DNA of 64,000 bases from Harryflintia acetispora (GTDB lineage Bacteria; Bacillota; Clostridia; Oscillospirales; Ruminococcaceae), in assembly GCA_004340125.1 (NCBI GenBank), contig SLUK01000001.1:372001-436000 (forward strand), written 5' to 3'. The notes beneath the pieces are model-generated. The model searched no databases. It saw only the letters and a program-made list of their open reading frames with translations, and had not been told where the DNA came from. A program made the translations under genes and the position numbers. Position 1 is the first letter of the stretch. Each line of letters begins with the position of its first letter. Positions 1-7,300 of this stretch are shown here, piece by piece.

Positions 1-42
1 AAGCGAAGCTTGGGGTTGTCCGGAAGGTTAAATCCCCCAACC

Positions 43-852
43 CTATTTTTCCTTCACACTCGCCTGTATCTCGGTCACAAATTCCTGCGGGTCTGCCGTT
101 TCGTTGATGTCCACCCGGTACAGCTCGATCGGGTCGTGGCTGAAAACCCATCCATGCTCCCTGGCGTATTCCTTCAGGCTCCCATACAGCCGTTTGCTCT
201 GCGTATAGGGCCCGCGGTAGGTCAGGGTCAGGTAGGTCCCGCCCGGCAGGATGAAATCCGGCTTGATATGCCGGTCATTCAGTATAAAAAATGCAGAATT
301 AAACTGATTGTAAATATCATTTTGCAGATATTCCAGCGGCAGCGTCGCCCCGATGTAGGTATTCCCCAGGATATAGAGCGTATTCTCGGTCCGGCGGCTG
401 AGGCGTTTGATGAGAAAATCAAATTCTTCATCCCGGGTGATCTCCCCCGCCAGCATCAGCACCGGGCGCTCAGGAAATTGCTCCTCCCTGATTTCCTCGA
501 AGCGCACCCCGCCGCGTGGGCTCAAATTTTTGATCCGGCCCTGGATGTCTCGCTGCTGCCGGCGCAGCCCGGCGATCTTGCGCTCGATCATTCCCAGCTC
601 GTCGTCCAGCAGCTCCAAGGTGGAGTGCAGCGTGCGGTGGTCGAGATAGCTCTTGATCCGCTCCATCGAAAACCCCAGGGTGCGCAGCTCCCGGATCACG
701 TTGAGCCTGGAGATGTCCCGCAGGCTGTACAGCCGGTAGCCGTTGGAATCCCTCTTGGGGTTCAGCAACCCCAGCTCCTCATAGTAGCGCAGCGAGTCGG
801 TGCCGATGTCATAGAGCTTCGAGATTTCGCCGATCTTATAATATTCCTTCAA
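43..852 (-). CDS. MerR-family transcriptional regulator with effector-binding domain
   Basis: A 269-residue MerR-type regulator. The N-terminal winged helix reads YYKIGEISKLYDIGTDSLRY, followed by the usual YYEELGLL and a dimerisation helix to about residue 120. The C-terminal half resembles the GyrI/BmrR effector-binding fold. I chose the TTG at 852 because GAGGTGGGC precedes it at good spacing. The upstream ATG at 906 lies inside the operator dyad and has no ribosome site. The gene is divergent from a MATE exporter, the BmrR/Bmr-like arrangement, so it probably senses a drug-like ligand and activates the pump. Ligand unknown. Confidence 0.88.
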   Translation of the reverse strand: MKEYYKIGEISKLYDIGTDSLRYYEELGLLNPKRDSNGYRLYSLRDISRLNVIRELRTLGFSMERIKSYLDHRTLHSTLELLDDELGMIERKIAGLRRQQRDIQGRIKNLSPRGGVRFEEIREEQFPERPVLMLAGEITRDEEFDFLIKRLSRRTENTLYILGNTYIGATLPLEYLQNDIYNQFNSAFFILNDRHIKPDFILPGGTYLTLTYRGPYTQSKRLYGSLKEYAREHGWVFSHDPIELYRVDINETADPQEFVTEIQASVKEK

Positions 853-885
853 GCCGCCCACCTCAAAACCTTTTAAAATAAACCC

Positions 886-916
886 TTGACCTTGGGACGG
901 TACCAAGGTTTATAAT
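886..916 (+). promoter_or_regulatory. MerR-type promoter with operator dyad for the MATE gene
   Basis: A -35 TTGACC (886-891) and a perfect -10 TATAAT (911-916) are separated by 19 bp, the long spacer typical of MerR-activated promoters. A dyad ACCTTGG-N7-CCAAGGT (889-895, 903-909) sits in the spacer, where a MerR dimer would bind. It reads toward the MATE gene. Confidence 0.85.
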
Positions 917-961
917 AAGAATCGTCGGAACACACAACATCTTAGTTTGGAGGTCATACCC

Positions 962-2332
962 ATGCCACCGGCAAAAACATCGCGTCTCAGACAATTCTTA
1001 AAATACGCCGTACCCTCGGTCACCTCGATGTGGATTTTTGCGATCTACACCATGGTGGACGGCCTGTTCGTGGCCCACGGGGTCGGGGAGCTGGCGCTCG
1101 CCTCGGTCAACCTTTCCATGCCGTTTGTGAGCTTCATCTTCGCGACCTCCCTCCTGTTCGGGATGGGGACCGCGACCGTCGCCTCGATCTATCTCGGCCA
1201 GGGGGAGGAGCGCAAGGCCCAGGAGGCCTTCTCCCGCACCATCGTGCTGCTCATCCTGATTTCCTTCGTCATCCTGACCCTTGCGCTGCTGAATCTCGAG
1301 CGGCTGGCCACCCTGCTGGGCGCCAGCGAGGCGGACGGGACCATGGAATATGTCAAGCACTACCTGGGGCCGATCATCGTCTTTAACGGCAGCTTCCTGG
1401 TCTCCTACGCCATGGAGGTGCTCATCAAGGCCGACGGGCATCCGGTCCTCTCGACGCTGGGCATCTGCGCGGGCGCGGTGACCAACATCGTGCTGGACGC
1501 GGTCTTCGTGCTCGGCCTGCACTGGGGGATCAAGGGCGCGGCCATCGCCACCGGCCTCAGCCAGCTGGTGACCGCCGCCATCTACATGATCCATTTCCTG
1601 GGCAAGGGCGCGCGGCTGCGCTTCGTGCGCTTCCCTCTGAGCCCGCGCACCATCCTGCGCACCATGAAGGTGGGCGTCTCGGACTGTGTGGGCGAGCTGT
1701 CGCTCGGCTTTATCGTCTTCCTCTTCAACCGCGCCATCCTGATGGTTTCAGGCGCGGCCGGGGTGGTCAGCTTCACCGTCATCAGCTACATCAACAACAT
1801 CGTCACCCCGGTCATGGGGGGGATCACCCAGGGGATGCAGCCGCTGGTCAGCTTCAACCACGGGCGGGGTGACCGCCAGTCCTGCAACGCCTTTTTGCGC
1901 CTGGGCGTGATCGCCATCGCCATCAGCTCGGTGGTCTGCTTCCTGATCTGCGTGCTAGGCGCGCCCTTCCTCACCGGGATCTTTATCAGCCCGGATAATG
2001 CCGAGGCCTACGCCCACACCATCACGTCGCTGCGGCTATACTCCCTTACCTTCCTCGTCGGCGGATTCAACCTCGTCCTCTCCGGCTACTTCGCCGCCAT
2101 CGAGAAGCCCCGCAACGCCATGGTCCTTTCGATCAGCCGGGGTATCGTGCTGATCACCGTCTGCCTGGCCGTCATGACCTTCCTGATGGGGGAGACCGGG
2201 ATCTGGCTGAGCTCCTTCGTGCGCGAGCTGCTCTGCCTGCTGCTGGCCGTCTTCCTGCTGGTCCGCTTCAGACGCTCCGAGGACGGGAGCAGGGCCGGTG
2301 CCAGCGCCAGGAGCGCCGAATGCTTCGAATAA
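962..2332 (+). CDS. MATE family multidrug efflux transporter
   Basis: A 456-residue polytopic membrane protein of the MATE (NorM/DinF-like) family, expected to export cationic compounds by Na+ or H+ antiport. About 12 hydrophobic helices are visible in two halves, with family-like stretches such as VDGLFVAHGVGELALASVN near the N-terminus and GITQGMQPLVSFNHGR in the second half. The ATG at 962 follows GGAGG (949-953) at 8 nt spacing. Controlled by the divergent MerR gene through the promoter at 886-916 and ended by a hairpin at 2357. The substrate is not predictable. Confidence 0.93.
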   Translation: MPPAKTSRLRQFLKYAVPSVTSMWIFAIYTMVDGLFVAHGVGELALASVNLSMPFVSFIFATSLLFGMGTATVASIYLGQGEERKAQEAFSRTIVLLILISFVILTLALLNLERLATLLGASEADGTMEYVKHYLGPIIVFNGSFLVSYAMEVLIKADGHPVLSTLGICAGAVTNIVLDAVFVLGLHWGIKGAAIATGLSQLVTAAIYMIHFLGKGARLRFVRFPLSPRTILRTMKVGVSDCVGELSLGFIVFLFNRAILMVSGAAGVVSFTVISYINNIVTPVMGGITQGMQPLVSFNHGRGDRQSCNAFLRLGVIAIAISSVVCFLICVLGAPFLTGIFISPDNAEAYAHTITSLRLYSLTFLVGGFNLVLSGYFAAIEKPRNAMVLSISRGIVLITVCLAVMTFLMGETGIWLSSFVRELLCLLLAVFLLVRFRRSEDGSRAGASARSAECFE

Positions 2333-4792
2333 GTTTTCCGCACTTTCGTCCTGCGCGTCCGGGAGGGTTTCCTCCCGGACTTCTTTTTGGCTCAAATCCA
2401 GGAAGAGCTCGGCCGCGGCGCGCCGCCGGCGCGGGTCGGGCCGGCGCTTGCCCTCCTCGGGCCCGGGCCGGCGGGTCACAAAGAGGTAGAGGGCCAGCAG
2501 CATGATCCCGAAGATGGTGATCGCCACCCCGCCGGTCAGGCCGGGGGCGCGGTAGTCGAAGCGGATCCGGTTATAGCCCGCCGCGCCCGGCACCCCGACG
2601 AAGCCGCCGTTGACCTTGAGCACCTTGGTCTCGATCCCGTTGACGGTGGCGCTCCAGCCCTTGTCATAGGGGACCGAGAAGAAGACGATTTCGTCCTTCG
2701 GCAGGAAGATTTCGCTGGTGAAGCCGCCGTTGTCCCGCTCGAAGAGCCCGGCGCTGCTGGCGCGGCGCGCCTCCACGTCCTGCAGGTAGGCCGACTCGGT
2801 CAGGTCCTCCTCCAGGCTGATCGGCAGCCGGTCGATGATCTGGCGGATGTTGTCCACGTCGTCGTCCTCGATGAGCACCGCCTTGTGCAGGAGCCTGGCG
2901 CGCAGGGTCTCGTCGGTCGATTCGAACTGCTGGCGGGTGATGTATTTGTCATACCCGAAGCCCATCGGCAGGAAATTATCATTCTCATAGATGTTGAAAC
3001 CCAGCTGATTGTCCACCGGGGTGAAATAGGGGGTGGAGGGCTGGTGCTCCTGAGGCTCGTTCTCGTCCACGAACAGCCAGCGCACCGACAGCAGGCTGCG
3101 CAGCTCGTAATATTCCGGCTGCGGCTTGCTGGAGACGTCCCGCTTGACCCCGACCGAGGGGTAGAATTCCATCAGCGAGACCGGGACAATGCTGTGGAAG
3201 GCCTGGATGTTGGGCAGCCCCCAGTACATCCCGAGGTTGTCCATGTTGTCGTAGATGTCCGCGCGCGCGAAGGTGCCCTCGTCCGGCAGGGTCAGCTCCT
3301 TGGCGCCATCCATGGCGATCGACTTCATCCAGTCCCGGTCGTCCGAATGCTGGCGGCCCATGGCGATCATCGAAACCGAATAGATCACGCAGATGCACCC
3401 CAGCGAAACGCCGAACACCTTGAAAAACTGCGGGTGGTCGCAGAGGTAGCGCATGATGAGAAAGACGGTGAGCAGCCCGAGCGCCACGATCGCCGCATAA
3501 ATCCAGAACCGCTCGGGATACTTCATCAGCCCTACGACCTCCTCGCCGTCCACCTCCTGGGGGGTGAAACCGATGGCGAAGACGATCACGCCGCAGATGA
3601 CGGCCGTGCACCGCAGCCCGCGCATGAGGTCCACCGAGGCGTGGCGGATGCGGTAGCGCTCGAGCGCCACCACCGAGGCGAGGGCCATCAGCAGCAGCGG
3701 CATATAGAACCAGCGCGCGTAGTAGGAGTGGTTGAAGAGGATGAAAACCGAGTTGAGCCCCGGCACCAGCGCGATGACCAGGCTGGTCAGCAGCAGCCGC
3801 TTGAGCCAGCTGCGCGGGGTGGAGAAGAGATAGCCCAGCACGAAGGCCGGGCCGATCATCGGCAGCCAGGCCGAGAGGGAGGCCCACTTCGCGCCGTGGT
3901 CGGGGAAGAAGTTCGGGCGGCTGGGGATGTCGGGCGGGAAGAAGATGCTTTCCAGAATCGCCGGCAGGCGCTGCTCATGCCCATAGAGCCAGAAGCCCCA
4001 GCCGGTGAGGATGTTGTCCGAGGTGGTGCGCGGATTGCCGAGAATCGCCAGCACCGAGGGGACCAGCGCAAAGCAGGCGGCCATCACGCCGAGGACCGAC
4101 TCGAGCGCGACAAGGAGGAACTTGCGCCAGTCCATCTGCCAGCCGTGGCTGGCGCTGCGCACAAAGAAATAGAGCACGGTGAAGACCACCGAGCCGATGA
4201 AAAACCAATAGTTGATCATGCAGTTGACCGCCACCGCGATGGCAAAGTACCCCCGCTTGCCGTCCACCACCAGCATTTCGAGCGCCAGGAGCAGCAGCGG
4301 GAAAAATACGATAACCTCGTGGAAATGGTTGAAGAAGATGTTGTAGGTGGCAAAGCCCGAGAAGGCGTAGAGCAGGCCGCCCAGCACCGCATACCGCCGG
4401 TCGGCCACGAAGCGGGAGATGTAAAGGCAGCCGGTCAGCGCCGCGCAGGCGGTCTTGAGGACGAGCAGCGGCGCCATCAGGTAGGGCAGCGCCTCGGTGG
4501 GGAAGGGCAGGGTCAGCCAGAAGAAGGGGGAGTAGAGGTTATAAAAACTGTAGGACCCGATGAAGTTGGCGCCGAGGTCGGTGTACCAGTTCCAGCCCAT
4601 ATCCCCGCTGCGCACGGCGCGGTGGACCAGCTGGTAGAAGGGGATCTGCTGGACGTTGAAGTCGCCGTAGTAGAAAAACAGTCCCTTGTCCATGATGACG
4701 AACGGCAAAAAGACCAGGGTGCTGATGAGCAGTGCGTATATAAACGCCTGGAGCCAGGCGTAACGCTGATCGGAAAATATCTTGAGCTTCAA
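2036..4792 (-). CDS. YfhO family membrane protein
   Basis: A large polytopic protein of the bacterial YfhO family. In Firmicutes, YfhO is linked to glycosylation of lipoteichoic acid and belongs with GT-C-like membrane glycosyltransferases. The N-terminus shows a helix, then an extracytoplasmic loop with KGLFFYYGDFNVQQIPFY. About a dozen helices follow, then a soluble domain (about 480-750) and a last helix near 760. The start is TTG at 4792 after GAAAGGAGCG. The open frame gives 918 residues, but roughly the last 100 are antisense to the MATE gene and look like charged low-complexity noise. The true end may be near 2330-2450 if the sequence carries a frameshift. Confidence 0.78.
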   Translation of the reverse strand: MKLKIFSDQRYAWLQAFIYALLISTLVFLPFVIMDKGLFFYYGDFNVQQIPFYQLVHRAVRSGDMGWNWYTDLGANFIGSYSFYNLYSPFFWLTLPFPTEALPYLMAPLLVLKTACAALTGCLYISRFVADRRYAVLGGLLYAFSGFATYNIFFNHFHEVIVFFPLLLLALEMLVVDGKRGYFAIAVAVNCMINYWFFIGSVVFTVLYFFVRSASHGWQMDWRKFLLVALESVLGVMAACFALVPSVLAILGNPRTTSDNILTGWGFWLYGHEQRLPAILESIFFPPDIPSRPNFFPDHGAKWASLSAWLPMIGPAFVLGYLFSTPRSWLKRLLLTSLVIALVPGLNSVFILFNHSYYARWFYMPLLLMALASVVALERYRIRHASVDLMRGLRCTAVICGVIVFAIGFTPQEVDGEEVVGLMKYPERFWIYAAIVALGLLTVFLIMRYLCDHPQFFKVFGVSLGCICVIYSVSMIAMGRQHSDDRDWMKSIAMDGAKELTLPDEGTFARADIYDNMDNLGMYWGLPNIQAFHSIVPVSLMEFYPSVGVKRDVSSKPQPEYYELRSLLSVRWLFVDENEPQEHQPSTPYFTPVDNQLGFNIYENDNFLPMGFGYDKYITRQQFESTDETLRARLLHKAVLIEDDDVDNIRQIIDRLPISLEEDLTESAYLQDVEARRASSAGLFERDNGGFTSEIFLPKDEIVFFSVPYDKGWSATVNGIETKVLKVNGGFVGVPGAAGYNRIRFDYRAPGLTGGVAITIFGIMLLALYLFVTRRPGPEEGKRRPDPRRRRAAAELFLDLSQKEVREETLPDAQDESAENLFEAFGAPGAGTGPAPVLGASEADQQEDGQQQAEQLAHEGAQPDPGLPHQEGHDGQADGDQHDTPADRKDHGVAGLLDGGEVAGEDEVESADEEGKGV
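2357..2388 (+). terminator. Rho-independent terminator of the MATE gene
   Basis: Ten-base arms GTCCGGGAGG and CCTCCCGGAC with a GTTT loop, followed by TTCTTTTT on the + strand. It lies inside the open frame of the convergent YfhO gene. Confidence 0.8.
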
Positions 4793-4904
4793 GCAAAAAT
4801 CGCTCCTTTCGTGAGGCGATTGTATTTGGTCACAATTGGCTCAATAATTATATCACAATTATCCAATTGAGACCATTCCCCAAATGTAAATTTTACCACG
4901 GCAA

Positions 4905-4933
4905 TTGCAGGAACAGGGCGGGATTGCTATAAT
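4905..4933 (+). promoter_or_regulatory. Sigma-70 type promoter for the nucleotidase-metA operon
   Basis: TTGCAG (4905-4910), 17 bp spacer, TGC-TATAAT extended -10 (4925-4933). It is placed 38 bp before the ATG at 4971. Confidence 0.75.
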
Positions 4934-4970
4934 GGGGGAGGTACACCATTTATTATTAGAGAGGATCACG

Positions 4971-5546
4971 ATGGATAATCAGTTTTACGCCTATCTTTCC
5001 CGGATGAAATATATTTCCCGCTGGTCGCTCATGCACAATTCCAGCAACGAAACCCTCAGCGAGCATACGCTGCAGGTGGCGATTTTGACCCATGCGCTCT
5101 GCGTGATCGCCCGCCGGCGCTTCGGCCGGCAGGTGGATACCGCGAAGGCGGTGCTCTGCGCGCTCTATCACGACGCGCCCGAGATCATCACGGGGGACCT
5201 GCCCACCCCGGTCAAGTACTACAACCCCGCCATCCGCGACGCCTACCGCGAGATTGAGCGCACCGCCGCCGAAAAGCTGCTCTCCATGCTGCCGCAGGAC
5301 CTTGAGGACGAATACCGCGCGAGCTTCTTTTGTGAGGACAGGGAGGTGCTGGATCTCGTCAAGGCGGCGGACAAGCTGGGGGCGCTGATCAAATGCCTGG
5401 AGGAGGAGCGCATGGGCAACCGCGAGTTTATCCGCGCCCGGGAGGCCACCGAGCGGGCGCTGCGGGAGATGGACCTGCCCGAGGTGGAGGTTTTTATGAA
5501 GGAGTTCCTCCCCGCGTACACCCTCACTCTGGACGAGCTGGAATAA
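4971..5546 (+). CDS. yfbR: YfbR-like HD-domain 5'-deoxynucleotidase
   Basis: A 191-residue HD-domain phosphohydrolase close in length to E. coli YfbR (199), which removes phosphate from deoxyribonucleoside 5'-monophosphates. HD-fold residues are visible: an N-terminal HNSSNETLSEHTLQVA, then LYHDAPEIITGDLPTP carrying the HD pair, and VLDLVKAADKL with the final metal Asp. The ATG at 4971 is preceded by GAGAGG. It shares a transcript with metA 13 bp downstream. No functional link to methionine synthesis is apparent, so the pairing may only be co-transcription. Confidence 0.85.
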   Translation: MDNQFYAYLSRMKYISRWSLMHNSSNETLSEHTLQVAILTHALCVIARRRFGRQVDTAKAVLCALYHDAPEIITGDLPTPVKYYNPAIRDAYREIERTAAEKLLSMLPQDLEDEYRASFFCEDREVLDLVKAADKLGALIKCLEEERMGNREFIRAREATERALREMDLPEVEVFMKEFLPAYTLTLDELE

Positions 5547-5559
5547 GGAGACGACGAAA

Positions 5560-6498
5560 ATGCCGATCAATATCCCCAACGACCTGCCGGCGGCGCGGAT
5601 CTTCGAGGAGGAAAACATCTTCTTCATGTCCGAGCGCCGGGCCCACAGCCAGGACATCCGCCCGCTGCGGATCCTGCTGCTCAACTTGATGCCCAAGAAG
5701 ATCGAGACCGAGACCCAGCTGCTGCGCCTCATCTCCAACACCCCCATCCAGGTGGACGTGGAGCTGCTGCAAACCGCCAGCCACACCTCGAAAAACACGC
5801 CCAGCGAGCACCTGCTCAAGTTTTACAAGACCTTCGAGGACGTGCGGGAGCAGCGCTTCGACGGGATGATCATCACCGGCGCGCCGGTGGAAAACCTGCC
5901 CTTCAAGGAGGTGGACTACTGGGAGGAGCTATGCGAAATCATGCGCTGGAGCCGCACTCACGTCTACTCCACCTACCACATCTGCTGGGGGGCGCAGGCG
6001 GGGCTGCACTTTCACTACGGGATCGGGAAATACCCGCTTCGGCAAAAGATGTTCGGCGTGTTCGAGCACCGCAACCTCTCCCCGCGCCACATGCTCATGC
6101 GCGGCTTCGACGAGGTGTTCTGGGCGCCGCACTCCCGCCACACCGAGGTGCGGCGCGAAGAGATCGCGGCCTGCCCGGATTTGGAAATCCTCAGCGAGTC
6201 CGACGAGGCCGGGGTCTACATCGCCGCCTCGCGCGACGGCAGGCAGATTTTCGTCACCGGCCACTCGGAGTACGACCGGATGACCTTGGCCGGCGAATAC
6301 CGGCGGGACCGGGAACGGGGGCTGCCGATCGAGCTGCCGAGGCACTATTTCCCCGGCGACGACCCGGGGGCTACGCCCATCTTTTGCTGGCGCTCGCATG
6401 CGAGCCTGCTCTACTCCAACTGGCTCAACTACTTCGTCTATCAGCGCACGCCGTACGACCTCTCCCAGCTCGAGCGGGAGGGGGATATGCAAGGATAA
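5560..6498 (+). CDS. metA: Homoserine O-acetyltransferase (MetA family)
   Basis: A 312-residue MetA-family acyltransferase that activates homoserine for methionine synthesis. The nucleophile is Cys142 in STYHICWGAQAGLHFHYG; the catalytic Glu and His lie in the later WAPHSRHTEV and FVTGHSEYD regions. Residue 111 is Glu in ITGAPVENLPF. In characterised members Glu111 favours acetyl-CoA, whereas E. coli has Gly111 and uses succinyl-CoA. This protein is therefore predicted to be an acetyltransferase despite the common succinyltransferase label. A matching O-acetylhomoserine sulfhydrylase is encoded at 49.7 kb. Confidence 0.93.
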   Translation: MPINIPNDLPAARIFEEENIFFMSERRAHSQDIRPLRILLLNLMPKKIETETQLLRLISNTPIQVDVELLQTASHTSKNTPSEHLLKFYKTFEDVREQRFDGMIITGAPVENLPFKEVDYWEELCEIMRWSRTHVYSTYHICWGAQAGLHFHYGIGKYPLRQKMFGVFEHRNLSPRHMLMRGFDEVFWAPHSRHTEVRREEIAACPDLEILSESDEAGVYIAASRDGRQIFVTGHSEYDRMTLAGEYRRDRERGLPIELPRHYFPGDDPGATPIFCWRSHASLLYSNWLNYFVYQRTPYDLSQLEREGDMQG

Positions 6499-6500
6499 AA

Positions 6501-6530
6501 GCGGGAAGGCAATGCCTTCCCGCTTTTTTT
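6501..6530 (+). terminator. Terminator after metA
   Basis: Perfect 10-bp arms GCGGGAAGGC and GCCTTCCCGC, 3-nt loop, then seven T. Confidence 0.9.
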
Positions 6531-6780
6531 AGCCAAAGTCATGTCGGTGATTAATGATGTAACCCAGATTTTTATAGACATTAAGGATTTCTTCAATGCA
6601 GTCAAAATCCGAAAGTGCCACATCCTCTAAAATGTTTTTGATCTTTTGCAGACTGAGCGCGGCCTTATCTTTGTACGCCGCCAACAACGTCTCGTTATCC
6701 CAGCCTTTAATTTCAACGGAAACCTCGCTGTTGTTTAATATTTCCACGAAAACTTCTTGGATAAAATCCAATTTTATCAC
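6529..6780 (-). CDS. Small acidic hypothetical protein, divergent from an XRE regulator
   Basis: An 83-residue soluble, acidic, helix-rich protein (…NNSEVSVEIKGWDNETLLAA…) that I do not recognise. The GTG at 6780 or the TTG at 6771 may be the start. The latter is preceded by GGGTGATAAAA, the same leader found before the divergent XRE gene. Base composition is more AT-rich than the flanking genes, suggesting acquisition. Two dyads lie between the pair, so it is probably a regulated partner of the XRE protein. Confidence 0.55.
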   Translation of the reverse strand: MIKLDFIQEVFVEILNNSEVSVEIKGWDNETLLAAYKDKAALSLQKIKNILEDVALSDFDCIEEILNVYKNLGYIINHRHDFG

Positions 6781-6792
6781 CCCTTCTGCATA

Positions 6793-6840
6793 TTTTAATC
6801 CAATACGGATTAAAAATCAATAATCTAAAATGGATTAGAT
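6793..6840. promoter_or_regulatory. Paired operator-like dyads between two divergent small genes
   Basis: TTTTAATCC-N5-GGATTAAAA (6793-6815) and ATCTAA-N6-TTAGAT (6823-6840) sit between the small gene and the XRE gene. Both contain the half-site TAATC/GATTA, as expected for a repressor with two operators. Confidence 0.6.
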
Positions 6841-6862
6841 ATGATTTCTTTGGGTGATAAAA

Positions 6863-7099
6863 ATGTATCCGAGAATTCGTGACCTGCGGGAAGATGAAAG
6901 GTTGTCTCAAACAGAGTTGGCGCAACTTCTTCATATGTCCCAGCCGGGTTATTCCAAATATGAAACCGGAGAGCGGGATATCCCGACGAATGTGCTGATT
7001 CAACTGGCTTTGCATCACAAAACCAGCGTGGACTATTTGTTGGGCCTCACCGATGAGAGGACCCCTTATCCCAGAAAAAAGAATAGGACTGTAAATTAG
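6863..7099 (+). CDS. XRE family transcriptional regulator
   Basis: A 78-residue single-domain helix-turn-helix protein. The DNA-binding unit is RIRDLREDERLSQTELAQLL, followed by HMSQPGYSKYETGERDIPTN and the typical tail VDYLLGLTDERTPYPRKK. The ATG at 6863 follows GGGTGATAAAA; an in-frame GTG at 6854 overlaps that site and is less likely. It likely represses itself and the divergent small gene through the dyads between them. A hairpin-rich repeat begins 11 bp after the stop. Confidence 0.85.
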   Translation: MYPRIRDLREDERLSQTELAQLLHMSQPGYSKYETGERDIPTNVLIQLALHHKTSVDYLLGLTDERTPYPRKKNRTVN

Positions 7100-7110
7100 C
7101 ACAAAGGGCA

Positions 7111-7250
7111 GGGGAACCCCTCTTGGGGTTCCCCTCTCGCACCTCCACCGGAGGTGCGATTCACCCTTCCTACGCTTTTTATGTCTTTTATGAGGGCTCC
7201 TCGCCCTCAAACTCTCCGCTCAAGGGGCGTAGCCCCTTGAGAAGAATCCC
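7111..7250 (+). repeat. Compound palindromic repeat, copy E1
   Basis: Four successive hairpins with short fixed spacers: GGGGAACCCC/GGGGTTCCCC; CGCACCTCC/GGAGGTGCG; GAGGGC-TCCTC-GCCCTC; CTCAAGGGGC/GCCCCTTGAG. The order and spacers (for example TACGCTTTTTATGTCTTTTA) match other copies in the window. It starts just after the XRE stop codon and lies tail-to-tail with rqcH. Confidence 0.85.
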
Positions 7251-7300
7251 ATTGCTTTTGCATGGGCATCCATTCTCAGGGTTCGCTGCGGCAGCCTCGC

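Noticed and set aside
906..906. ATG start for the MerR gene at 906
   Set aside because: It lies in the operator dyad, lacks a ribosome site, and adds 18 residues not seen in MerR proteins.
2387..4870. 827-codon open frame antisense to the YfhO gene
   Set aside because: Charged, His/Gln/Ala-rich translation typical of the reverse frame of a GC-rich membrane-protein gene; no ribosome site or family.
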